Origin: CAZPMO01 sp964587515
Lineage (GTDB): Bacteria; Pseudomonadota; Alphaproteobacteria; MPNO01
NCBI GenBank assembly: GCA_964587515.1
Contig: CAZPMO010000058.1
Location: 1 to 25,808, forward strand
DNA: 25,808 nucleotides
Reading direction: 5' to 3'
Of the stretch, positions 8,629 through 15,986 are shown in pieces (the stretch's first letter is position 1; the number at the start of each line of letters is the position of its first letter). The notes under the pieces were generated by a model. It did no database searches. It was not told where the DNA came from and was given only the letters and a program-made list of their open reading frames with translations. The position numbers and the translations under genes were made by a program.

Positions 8629-9804
8629 TCACGCTACGGCCGCGAGGTCACGCTTGACCTCGGCATAGGCCCAGTCGAGCCAGGGGAACAGGGCTTCGAG
8701 ATCGGCGGTTTCCACCGTCGCGCCGGCCCACAGGCGCAAGCCGGGCGGCGCATCGCGATAGCCGTTGATATCGAACGCCACGCCTTCACCATCGAGCAGT
8801 GTTTCCATGCGCTTGGTGAACGACGCTTGCTGGTCTGCGGACAAGGTGTCGAACCATGGGTCGACGACTTTAAGACAGACCGATGTGCAGGATCTTGTCG
8901 CCGGATCGGTGGCCAGGAAGTCCGCCCAGTCGGTGCGCCCGACCCAGCCGGCCACGGCGGCGAGATTTGCCTCGGCGCGCGCGACCAGCGCATCCAGCCC
9001 GCCGGTCTTCTCGCCCCACTCCAGCCCGTCCAGCGCATCCTCGACGCACAACATCGAGGGCGTGTTGATGGTCTCGCCGCGGAAGATGCCTTCGATCAGC
9101 TTGCCGCCCTTGGTAAGGCGGAAAATTTTCGGCATCGGCCAGGCCGGGGTGTGACTTTCCAGCCGCTCGACGGCGCGCGGGCTCAGCACCAGCATGCCGT
9201 GCGCCGCCTCGCCGCCCATGACCTTCTGCCAGGAATAGGTCACGACATCGAGTTTTTGCCACGGCAGGCGCATCGCGAACACCGCCGAGGTCGCGTCGCA
9301 GATCGTGAGGCCGGCGCGGTCGTCGGCGATCCAGTCGCCGTCCGGCACGCGCACGCCCGACGTAGTCCCGTTCCAGGTAAAAACCACGTCGCGCGCGGGG
9401 TCGACGCGGGAGAGATCGGCGAGTTCGCCGTAATCGGCTTCGAGCACGTTCACGTCGTCGAGGCGAAGCTGCTTGAGCACGTCGGTCACCCAGCCGGCGC
9501 CGAAGCTCTCCCAGGCCAGCACATCGACGCCGCGCGGACCCAGAAGCGACCAGAGCGCGATCTCGACCGCGCCGGTATCGGAGCCGGCGACAATGCCTAT
9601 GCGGTAATCGTCGGGGATGCCGAGGATGCGTCGCGATCGCTCAATTACATCGTTCAACCGCGCCTTGCCGGGTTTGGACCGGTGCGAGCGGCCGACCAGG
9701 GCGTCCTTGAGCGCATCCGTCGTCCAACCGGGACGCTTGGCGCAGGGACCTGAAGAAAAGCAGGGATTTCGCGGCCGCGCGGGCGGCCTTGGGGAAACGT
9801 TCAT
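8629..9804 (-). CDS. serC: Phosphoserine aminotransferase (alphaproteobacterial/Methanosarcina type)
   Basis: Transfers an amino group from glutamate to phosphohydroxypyruvate to give phosphoserine, the second step of serine synthesis, using PLP. The 391 residues match the second SerC subfamily (TIGR01365-like) by the N-terminal RNPCFSSGPCAKRPGW, by LVGRSHRSKPGKARL, by the FTWNGTTSGVRVP loop, and by DVVTYSWQKVMGGEAAHG, in which the Lys is the expected PLP Schiff-base residue. The ATG at 9804 is preceded by GAGGA within a hairpin. The stop is 11 bases from the serA start, so serC-serA form one operon in pathway order reversed (second enzyme first). Regulation is probably through the leader described at 9805-9857. 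Confidence 0.96.
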   Translation of the reverse strand: MNVSPRPPARPRNPCFSSGPCAKRPGWTTDALKDALVGRSHRSKPGKARLNDVIERSRRILGIPDDYRIGIVAGSDTGAVEIALWSLLGPRGVDVLAWESFGAGWVTDVLKQLRLDDVNVLEADYGELADLSRVDPARDVVFTWNGTTSGVRVPDGDWIADDRAGLTICDATSAVFAMRLPWQKLDVVTYSWQKVMGGEAAHGMLVLSPRAVERLESHTPAWPMPKIFRLTKGGKLIEGIFRGETINTPSMLCVEDALDGLEWGEKTGGLDALVARAEANLAAVAGWVGRTDWADFLATDPATRSCTSVCLKVVDPWFDTLSADQQASFTKRMETLLDGEGVAFDINGYRDAPPGLRLWAGATVETADLEALFPWLDWAYAEVKRDLAAVA

Positions 9805-9857
9805 TTTCTAATCCTCTTCCTCACAGAAGAGCTGCAACCCGTTGGGGGGTCGTGGCC
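9805..9857 (-). ncRNA. Candidate serC leader RNA (structured 5' untranslated region)
   Basis: About 53 bases lie between the predicted transcription start and the serC ATG. In the RNA sense, CTCTTC (9831-9826) pairs perfectly with GAAGAG (9819-9814) across a six-base loop, and the 3' arm carries the Shine-Dalgarno GAGGA, so folding would hide the ribosome site. A C-rich then GGG segment upstream can form another small hairpin. The Rfam serC motif is known upstream of this operon in alphaproteobacteria; I could not score the match, so the assignment is by position and hairpin plan. Confidence 0.45.
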
Positions 9858-9864
9858 CGCGCTT

Positions 9865-9893
9865 TATGTAGGAGGTCCGCCCGGCGGCGTCAA
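9865..9893 (-). promoter_or_regulatory. Housekeeping-type promoter for serC-serA
   Basis: On the minus strand TTGACG (9893-9888) and TACATA (9870-9865) are separated by exactly 17 bases. Transcription would start near 9857, giving a leader of about 53 bases before the serC ATG. Confidence 0.55.
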
Positions 9894-9969
9894 TGCGCGA
9901 ATATGTCGCGGTGGCCCGAGGCTGTAACGGGTTCGAATTCACGCACTTTCTCTCGCTTCCGGAATGTAC

Positions 9970-9991
9970 TAACGTTCGCGGGCGCACGTTA
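9970..9991. promoter_or_regulatory. Inverted repeat upstream of the TAXI-TRAP operon, candidate operator
   Basis: TAACGT-N10-ACGTTA is a perfect 6+6 inverted repeat with half-sites about 1.5 helical turns apart, centred 71 bases upstream of the receptor ATG. The layout suits a dimeric regulator such as a LysR, GntR or TetR protein. No such regulator gene is adjacent, so the identity is open. Confidence 0.35.
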
Positions 9992-10051
9992 TGAAAAACA
10001 ACGATCCGGAAAATCTCCGGTCGGCACAGGCACTGATAGGGAGAGACCAAG

Positions 10052-11014
10052 ATGCAAGGCTTACGCACGCTAACGGCAGCGGCCGCCATCACGTTGATGG
10101 CGGGCACGGCTGCGGCTCAATCGATCGGGATCGGCACCGGCCCGCAGGCCTCGCTGACCAATCGGATCGGCTCGGCGATCGCCAAGGTGCTGGCGGACGA
10201 AGCAGGGCTGAAGACCCGCGCCGTACCGCACACGTCGAATTCGGCCCACGTACCGTTGGTCGACAGGGGGACGCTTGCCTTCGGGGTCAATTCCACCCAG
10301 CAGGTCAGCGCCGCCGTCGCTGGAACCGACCAGTTCAAAGGCTACGCCACGAAGGATTTTGTCGTCGCGGCGCGCATCGTACCCTTGCCGGTTGGGACGC
10401 TGGTACGTAAGGATTCGCCCTTTTACACGCTCAAGGATCTGAAGGGCAAGAGGTACACGGTCGGCTACACCGCGCAGAAGACGGTGATCTTCATCCTCAA
10501 CGCCTTCTTGTCTAATGCCGGGTTGACGGTTAACGACGTCAAGGGTGTGCCGGTGCCGAACACCACGGCGGGCGCGCAGCTCTTCCTCAAGGGCCAGGTC
10601 GACGGATCGCTGTCCTCGCTCGGGGGCTCGCGGCTGCGCAGGGCCGATGCCAAGGTCGGCGGCATTCGCATTCTCGGCATGTTCAACACGCCCAAAGGCG
10701 TCGCGGCCATGCAGACGGCCTATCCCAACTCGTATCTGGTCCAGCTCAAACCCAGCAAACGGAGCATCGGCGTCGAGAAGCCGATCTGGGTGATGGCGTT
10801 CGACATGGTGCTGATGACCTCGACCAAGACGTCCGACGAGGTGGTCTACAATGCGGTCAAGGCGCTGTACGGCGGCAAGGCCGCGATGGTCAAGATCTCG
10901 GGGGTCTTCAATCGCTTCCGTCCGGACAACATGATTCCCAGCTACAAGGGCGTGAAAATGCATCCCGCCGCCATGAAGTTCTATAAGGAGGTCGGGGTTA
11001 AACCCAAAGGCTGA
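10052..11014 (+). CDS. TRAP transporter substrate receptor, TAXI family
   Basis: A periplasmic solute-binding protein of a TRAP uptake system driven by an ion gradient. The 320 residues begin with a clear signal peptide (MQGLRTLTAAAAITLMAGTAAAQ, cleavage after AAA or AAQ). The mature start IGIGTGPQASLTNRIGSAIAKVL is typical of the TAXI (NMT1-like) fold, followed by STQQVSAAVAGTDQF, a DLKGKRYTVGY lobe junction and QLFLKGQVDGSLSSLGG, where GQVDG-type segments precede the second ligand-binding half. AGGGAG lies eight bases before the ATG. The fused permease gene follows after 74 bases. TAXI receptors often bind glutamate or small carboxylates; the substrate here cannot be read from the sequence. 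Confidence 0.92.
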   Translation: MQGLRTLTAAAAITLMAGTAAAQSIGIGTGPQASLTNRIGSAIAKVLADEAGLKTRAVPHTSNSAHVPLVDRGTLAFGVNSTQQVSAAVAGTDQFKGYATKDFVVAARIVPLPVGTLVRKDSPFYTLKDLKGKRYTVGYTAQKTVIFILNAFLSNAGLTVNDVKGVPVPNTTAGAQLFLKGQVDGSLSSLGGSRLRRADAKVGGIRILGMFNTPKGVAAMQTAYPNSYLVQLKPSKRSIGVEKPIWVMAFDMVLMTSTKTSDEVVYNAVKALYGGKAAMVKISGVFNRFRPDNMIPSYKGVKMHPAAMKFYKEVGVKPKG

Positions 11015-11088
11015 GTAGCCATTCGGCACGGGGGCGGGGCGAATAGCGCCTCGTCCCGACGTCGGCCTGTCGCCACCCAGTAGCCATC

Positions 11089-13038
11089 ATGTCGGAAACG
11101 CCAACTCCGAGCAGAGCCGAGAGCCTGTCGCCGGCGCCGCGGCCGATCCGCGTGCTGGTGATCACGCTGTCGGTTATCCTGGTGCTCGCGTCGATTGCCA
11201 AGGCGACTGATTTCTATCGCACCGTCGGGCTGCAACTCTACGACCAGCAGTTCATGTTCCCGATGATCGGGGCGGCTTTCCTGCTGACCTATGTCCATCT
11301 GACGCTGCGCGGGCGGCCCCGCGACCGGCATGTTCCCTGGTATGACTGGATACTCGGCCTGTCCGGGCTGGGGGCCTGTGTCTACCTGGCGTGGGAATAT
11401 CCCCGGCTGGCCGACATCGTGGTCTACCAGCCGACGGACGCGGTGATCTGCGGCATCATCATCATGGTGCTTTGCGCCGAAGGCCTGCGACGGGCGGTCG
11501 GGTTGATACTTCTGTGCGTGTTGCTCGGCTTCATCGGCTTCGGCGTCCTCGGCCAGTATATCCCGGGCCCGCTGGAGGGTCAGGCGATCGAGTTCGGCGA
11601 TCTCGTCACCTATCTCTCGTTCGACACCAATGCCTTGATGGGCGTGCCGATGCGCGTGGTGACCACCATCGTGATCGCGTTCCTGCTGATGGCGGCGCTG
11701 ATGCGCCCGTCCGGCGCGGCGGAATTCCTCAACGACGTCTCGATCGCCCTGATGGGGCGCTATCGGGGCGGCGCCGCCAAGGTCGCGATCTGCGCCTCCA
11801 GCCTGTTCGGTTCGATATCGGGCAGCGTCGGCGCCAACATCATGTCGACCGGCGCGTTCACGATCCCGATGATGAAGGAGGGCGGCTACCGCGCCGAATC
11901 CGCCGGCGCCATCGAGGCCGTGGCGTCGACCGGCGGCCAGTTGATGCCGCCGGTGATGGGCGCGGTCGCGTTCGTGATGGCGGATTTCCTGGACGTCGAC
12001 TACATCGACGTCTGCATCGCCGCGCTGATACCCTCGGGCCTGTATTACGGCGGGCTTTTCGTGCAGGCCGATCTCGAGGCGGCGCGCGAGGGCATCAAAC
12101 GGATCCCCGTGGCGATGATCCCGCGTCTCGTGCCGGTCCTGAAACGCGGCTGGATATTCATCATCCCCTTCGCGGTGCTCGTCGTCGCGTTGTTCTCTCT
12201 CAACCACGAACCGGAGGAGGCGGCGCTCGAAGGCGCGTTCGCTTTCGTCATCGTCGGCATGGCCTTCGGTTACAAGGGTCGGCGTCTGACTCCGCGCGAC
12301 GTGTTCTGGGCGGTCGCGGAGACCGGCGTGCTGGTTATCGATCTGGTGATGATCGGCGCCGCCGTCGGGCTGATCATCGGCATCATCGCCAAATCGGGCC
12401 TCGGATTCGCGCTGACCCTGTGGCTGTCGCAGGTCGGTGCCGGCAATTTGCTGCTTCTTCTGATCCTGTCGGCGATCGTATGCATCGTGCTCGGCATGGG
12501 CATGCCGACCATCGGGGTCTATGTCCTGGTCGCGACGCTGGTCGCGCCGGCGATGGTCGAGACCGGCGTCTCGCCAATGGCCGCGCACATGTTCGTGCTC
12601 TATTACGGGATGCTGTCGTTCATCACGCCACCGGTCTGTATCGGGGCGTTCTTCGCCGCCAAGCTGGCGGAGTCCGACCAGATGCGAACTGGATTCGTCG
12701 CCATGCGGTTCGGTTGGTCGGCCTTCGTGGTGCCGTTCCTGTTCATCTACTCGCCGAGCCTGCTGTTCGAGGGCAACCCCCTTACCTTGATTCTGGACGT
12801 GACCACGGCCGTCGCCGGGGTATGGCTGGTATCGGCCGCGCTGGTGGGCTATTTCGGGCGTGCGTTGACCATGTTGGCGCGCATTGCCCTGGCCGTTGCC
12901 GGGCTCGGGCTGCTGGTTCCGGTGGGAACTTTCACCGGCGCCTATTGGACGGACATCGGCGGTTCGCTGCTCGCCGTGATCATCCTGGGGCCCGATTTCC
13001 TCTCCCGAAGACGCGAGCGGACGTCGGCGGCCCCCTAA
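11089..13038 (+). CDS. TRAP transporter permease, fused 4TM/12TM (DctQ-DctM) type
   Basis: The membrane component of the TAXI-TRAP system, with small and large subunits in one chain of 649 residues. The first approximately 120 residues contain four hydrophobic segments (small-subunit part). The DctM-like part carries the family signatures SGSVGANIMSTGAFTIPMM near 243-261 and ASTGGQLMPPVMGAVAFVMA near 280-299, and a second inverted-repeat copy with GMGMPTIGVYVLVATLVAPAM near 470-490 and FVLYYGMLSFITPPVCIGAFFAAKLA near 503-528. These paired segments form the transport site in this family. The 649-residue length is at the short end for fused TAXI permeases, and the C-terminal tail is hydrophobic. 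The ATG at 11089 has no strong Shine-Dalgarno sequence. Confidence 0.93.
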   Translation: MSETPTPSRAESLSPAPRPIRVLVITLSVILVLASIAKATDFYRTVGLQLYDQQFMFPMIGAAFLLTYVHLTLRGRPRDRHVPWYDWILGLSGLGACVYLAWEYPRLADIVVYQPTDAVICGIIIMVLCAEGLRRAVGLILLCVLLGFIGFGVLGQYIPGPLEGQAIEFGDLVTYLSFDTNALMGVPMRVVTTIVIAFLLMAALMRPSGAAEFLNDVSIALMGRYRGGAAKVAICASSLFGSISGSVGANIMSTGAFTIPMMKEGGYRAESAGAIEAVASTGGQLMPPVMGAVAFVMADFLDVDYIDVCIAALIPSGLYYGGLFVQADLEAAREGIKRIPVAMIPRLVPVLKRGWIFIIPFAVLVVALFSLNHEPEEAALEGAFAFVIVGMAFGYKGRRLTPRDVFWAVAETGVLVIDLVMIGAAVGLIIGIIAKSGLGFALTLWLSQVGAGNLLLLLILSAIVCIVLGMGMPTIGVYVLVATLVAPAMVETGVSPMAAHMFVLYYGMLSFITPPVCIGAFFAAKLAESDQMRTGFVAMRFGWSAFVVPFLFIYSPSLLFEGNPLTLILDVTTAVAGVWLVSAALVGYFGRALTMLARIALAVAGLGLLVPVGTFTGAYWTDIGGSLLAVIILGPDFLSRRRERTSAAP

Positions 13039-13170
13039 ATCCTGACCCTACTGCCGACATTGACGACTGATTCCGCGCCGCGTTCGATGAAGTCGCCAAC
13101 CAGACCGACCCATTGCTGATCGGGTTGCCGGTCAGCGGGATCATGGTGCCGAGGATGGCGATCCGCGCCT
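13036..13170 (-). pseudogene. Possible decayed metallophosphoesterase fragment
   Basis: The 216-base gap after the TRAP permease holds no full gene. On the minus strand one frame reads QQWVGLVGDFIERGAESVV, close to the calcineurin-like motif VGD(F/L)IDRGP(E/Q)S, and another frame upstream reads ARIAILG, close to the RIAI(I/V)GD start of the same family. The metal-binding residues are not intact and the frames differ, so if real it is a short broken remnant. The plus strand also has an open 33-codon run (13071-13170, including PLLIGLPVSGIMVPRMAIRA) with no start codon. Either could be chance in GC-rich DNA. Confidence 0.22.
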
Positions 13171-13254
13171 AGCAACGGCTTATTGCGACGCTTCGCATGG
13201 GCAACCCGCAAGAACTGGGCTATACAGGCGGGCGACTGGCTGGAGGATCGCGGC

Positions 13255-13947
13255 ATGGCCCTGGAACTCTTTGAATTGCTCGGGATCGACGATCGCCGCT
13301 TCAGCCCCTATTGCTGGCGGACGCGCATGGCGCTGGCCCACAAGGGGCTGGAGCCGGAAACCATACCCTGCCGCTTCACCGACAAGGACAAGTTCGCGTT
13401 CTCCGGATCGAAAACCGTGCCCGTGATCCGCGATGGCGAGACCGTGGTCAGCGATTCCTGGGCCATCGCCTGCCATCTCGAGGATACCTATCCCGATCGG
13501 CCGTCACTGTTCGGCGGCGCGGTGGGAAAGGCCGAGGCGCGGTTCATCGGCCAGTGGACCGACACCACGCTGCACATCGCCTTGATCCGCCTGGTCGTGA
13601 AGGACATCTACGATCACCTCGATCCCGCCGATCATCTCTATTTCCGCGACTCCCGGGAAAAACGTCTGGGCGCGACGCTGGAGGAGGTCCACGCCTTGCG
13701 CGACGAACGCCGCCCGGCATTCGTTCACGCGCTGGCGCCGTTGCGCGCGGTGCTGCGGGAACAGCCCTTTATATGCGGCGATGAGCCGGCCTATGGCGAT
13801 TACACCGTGTTCGGGGCCTTCCAGTGGGCGCGCTGCATCAGCGACTACCGCCTGGTCGAGGAAGACAATATCGTCTTCGACTGGCGCCGCCGCATGCTCG
13901 ACCTGTTCGACGGGCTGGGCCGCTCGGTCCTGGGCTATCCCGAGTAG
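13255..13947 (+). CDS. Glutathione S-transferase-like protein
   Basis: A 230-residue cytoplasmic protein. The N-terminal thioredoxin-like domain is seen in LLGIDDRRFSPYCWRTRMALAHKGLEPETIP, with the SPYCWR segment at the usual catalytic position, then KTVPVIRDGETVVSDSWAIACHLEDTYPDRPSLFGG, containing the cis-Pro (VPV) and the glutathione gamma-glutamyl-binding S/D pair. The rest is the all-helical C-terminal domain, with PFICGDEPAYGDYTVFGAFQWAR matching the usual N-capping region. The start at 13255 is chosen because GGAGGA lies seven bases upstream; an upstream in-frame ATG at 13183 adds 24 residues unlike the family. The substrate is unknown. The response regulator gene begins 33 bases later. 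Confidence 0.88.
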   Translation: MALELFELLGIDDRRFSPYCWRTRMALAHKGLEPETIPCRFTDKDKFAFSGSKTVPVIRDGETVVSDSWAIACHLEDTYPDRPSLFGGAVGKAEARFIGQWTDTTLHIALIRLVVKDIYDHLDPADHLYFRDSREKRLGATLEEVHALRDERRPAFVHALAPLRAVLREQPFICGDEPAYGDYTVFGAFQWARCISDYRLVEEDNIVFDWRRRMLDLFDGLGRSVLGYPE

Positions 13948-13968
13948 CCATGCCGCCCGGCGGGTCGT

Positions 13969-13974
13969 TATAAT
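13969..13974 (+). promoter_or_regulatory. TATAAT box six bases before the response regulator ATG
   Basis: A perfect TATAAT ends at 13974, so transcription would start at about 13981, which is the A of the start codon. No Shine-Dalgarno sequence precedes this gene. No good -35 sequence is seen at 17 bases spacing. This would fit a leaderless transcript, or it may be chance. Confidence 0.35.
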
Positions 13975-13980
13975 CAAGCC

Positions 13981-14679
13981 ATGTACGAGGAATTACCGCA
14001 TATCCTCGTCGTCGACGACGACACCCGGCTGCGCGAACTGCTGAGCCAGTATCTCAGCGAAAACGGCTTTCGCGTCTCCACGGCCAGCAACGCCGCCGAT
14101 GCGCGCGCGCGGCTGACCGGGCTGACATTCGATCTGATCGTGCTCGACGTGATGATGCCCGGCGAGAACGGTTTCGAGCTGACCCGTTCGTTGCGCCGGA
14201 CATCCGCGGTCCCGATCCTGCTGCTGACGGCGCGCGGCGAACCCGAAGACCGCATCACCGGGTTCGAACACGGCGCCGATGATTACCTGGCCAAACCCTT
14301 CGAGCCGCGCGAGCTGGTTTTGCGCATCGGCACCATCCTGCGCCGCGCCGCACCGGCGCCGGCGCCGATCACCGTGCGCCTCGGCGCGTGTTCGTTCGAC
14401 GTCGCGGCGGAACGTTTGCTGCGCGACGACCGGCCGGTGCGTCTGACCCCGGTCGAGGCCAGCCTGCTGACCACGCTGGCGCGCAATCCTGGCGTCACCC
14501 TGACCCGCGACGAGCTGATCCACCGCAGCCGCATCGAAGGCAACGCGCGCACCGTCGATGTCCAGGTCACGAGGCTGCGCCGCAAGATCGAGCCCGACCC
14601 GCGCCTGCCGCGCTATCTGCAAACCGTGCGCGGCCTGGGCTACGTGTTGCGGCCCGACGAAACCGGCGGCGCGCCATGA
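13981..14679 (+). CDS. OmpR-family response regulator
   Basis: A 232-residue DNA-binding regulator. The receiver domain has the acidic cluster Asp12-Asp14 in LVVDDDTRL, the phosphorylated Asp56 in DLIVLDVMMPGENGFE, Thr83 in LLTARGEPED and Lys105 in DDYLAKPFEPREL, so all switch residues are present. The C-terminal winged-helix domain spans about 130-226 with LTPVEASLLTTLARNPGVTLTRDEL and VDVQVTRLRRKIEPDPRLPRYLQTVRGLGYVL. The stop overlaps the kinase start as ATGA, so the two are coupled. The gene order and spacing resemble the OmpR/EnvZ type; the target genes are unknown. Confidence 0.95.
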   Translation: MYEELPHILVVDDDTRLRELLSQYLSENGFRVSTASNAADARARLTGLTFDLIVLDVMMPGENGFELTRSLRRTSAVPILLLTARGEPEDRITGFEHGADDYLAKPFEPRELVLRIGTILRRAAPAPAPITVRLGACSFDVAAERLLRDDRPVRLTPVEASLLTTLARNPGVTLTRDELIHRSRIEGNARTVDVQVTRLRRKIEPDPRLPRYLQTVRGLGYVLRPDETGGAP

Positions 14680-15980
14680 TCAAGCGACTGCTGCCGCGAT
14701 CCCTTCTCGGCCGATCGGTGATGATCATCGTCACGCCGCTGGTGCTGCTTCAGATCGTCTCGACCTGGATATTCTACGACCGGCACTGGGACACCATCAC
14801 GCGTCGGCTTGCCGCGTCGGTGGCCGGCGAAATCTCGATGATCATTCAGAATATGGGGCATTTTCCGGGCCCCGAAAATACGTCCCGGATACTGACCGCG
14901 GCCGCCTATTCCGGGCTACGGGTCAACTATCGCTTGAACGAAATTCTACCGAACGTCGCCCCCGAGATCGGCGGCGGCATCCTCGACCGACGGCTTTCGA
15001 AGGCGCTTGAGGAACAGGTTGCGCGCCCGTTTCACATGGACACCTGGAGCTTCGACCGTAACGTCCGCATCGCGGTGCAACTGCCCAACGGCGTACTCGA
15101 CGTGCTGGTCTCGCGCGAGCGCCTGTTCTCCTCGACCACATACATATTCGTGATGTGGATGGCGGGCACGTCGATGGTTTTGTTCGCCATCGCCACCGTT
15201 TTCATGCGCAACCAGGTCCGGCCGATCCGGCGGCTCGCCACCGCCGTCGACAGTTTCGGCAAGGGACGCGAGGTCCCGGATTTCAAACCCGAGGGCGCCA
15301 CCGAAATCCGTACCGCGGCGGCGGCCTTCAACCTGATGCGGGAACGCGTGCTGCGCTCGATCAGCCAGCGAACGGAAATGCTGGCCGGTGTATCGCACGA
15401 TCTGCGAACGCCGCTGACGCGAATGAAGCTGCAACTCGCATTGCTGGGCGACGGCAAGGAAGTCGAGGAACTTAAAGCCGATGTCCAGCAGATGCAGACG
15501 ATGGTCGAGGAATATCTCGCCTTCGCGCGCGGCGAAAGCACCGAAGCGGTGGTCACCGCCGACGTCCGGTCTCTGCTGGACGAGGTGGTGGTGAACGCGC
15601 GGCGCGACGGCGCCAATATTGAACTCGCCGGTGAAACCGCGCTTGCCGTGCCCGTGCGCCCCGACGCCTTCAAGCGCTGCGTCATCAACCTGGTGGCCAA
15701 CGCGATGCTGTATGCCGATCATGTCGCGGTTCGCGCCGAGCGCGTTTCCGACATGATCGAGATTACCATCGACGATGATGGGCCGGGCATTCCGGAGGAA
15801 GAGCGCGAGGAGGTCTTCAAACCCTTCTACCGGCTCGACTCATCGCGCAATCCGGAAACCGGCGGCACCGGGCTGGGGCTGACCATCGCCCGCGACGTGA
15901 TGCGCGGCCACGGCGGCGACCTGCAACTGGAAGAAGCGCCGGACGGCGGTCTCCGGGCGCGTCTCCGGCTGCCGGTGTAG
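14676..15980 (+). CDS. EnvZ-like sensor histidine kinase
   Basis: A 434-residue inner-membrane sensor partnered with the preceding regulator. A membrane helix at about 13-33, a periplasmic sensor region at about 35-155, and a second helix at about 156-178 are followed by HAMP (to about 232, QVRPIRRLATAVDSFGKG). The dimerisation motif AGVSHDLRTPLTRMKLQL carries His241. The ATP-binding domain has an N-box in RCVINLVANAMLYA, a D-box in IDDDGPGIPEEE, an F-box at EEVFKPFYRLDSSRN and a G-box in GGTGLGLTIARDVMRGHGG, so it should be active. The start is ATG at 14676, overlapping the regulator stop. The stop lies six bases from the stop of the converging cyclase gene. Confidence 0.94.
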   Translation: MIKRLLPRSLLGRSVMIIVTPLVLLQIVSTWIFYDRHWDTITRRLAASVAGEISMIIQNMGHFPGPENTSRILTAAAYSGLRVNYRLNEILPNVAPEIGGGILDRRLSKALEEQVARPFHMDTWSFDRNVRIAVQLPNGVLDVLVSRERLFSSTTYIFVMWMAGTSMVLFAIATVFMRNQVRPIRRLATAVDSFGKGREVPDFKPEGATEIRTAAAAFNLMRERVLRSISQRTEMLAGVSHDLRTPLTRMKLQLALLGDGKEVEELKADVQQMQTMVEEYLAFARGESTEAVVTADVRSLLDEVVVNARRDGANIELAGETALAVPVRPDAFKRCVINLVANAMLYADHVAVRAERVSDMIEITIDDDGPGIPEEEREEVFKPFYRLDSSRNPETGGTGLGLTIARDVMRGHGGDLQLEEAPDGGLRARLRLPV

Positions 15981-15986
15981 AAATTC

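Noticed and set aside
7039..8632. serA as a frameshifted pseudogene
   Set aside because: The break coincides with the N run, and nine bases restore the frame with the family's expected residues.
10981..12588. Long open frame of 535 codons on the minus strand opposite the TRAP permease
   Set aside because: Its composition is dominated by Arg, His, Asp and Gln, as expected from the antisense of a GC-rich membrane-protein gene, with no family motif.
11391..13070. Long plus-strand frame (559 codons) overlapping the permease
   Set aside because: Very Arg/Gly-rich and covers the same DNA as the clear TRAP permease; a frame shadow.
14388..14675. Upstream extension of the histidine kinase frame
   Set aside because: It overlaps the response regulator in another frame and is Arg/Ala-rich; the ATG at 14676 with the ATGA overlap is the natural start.
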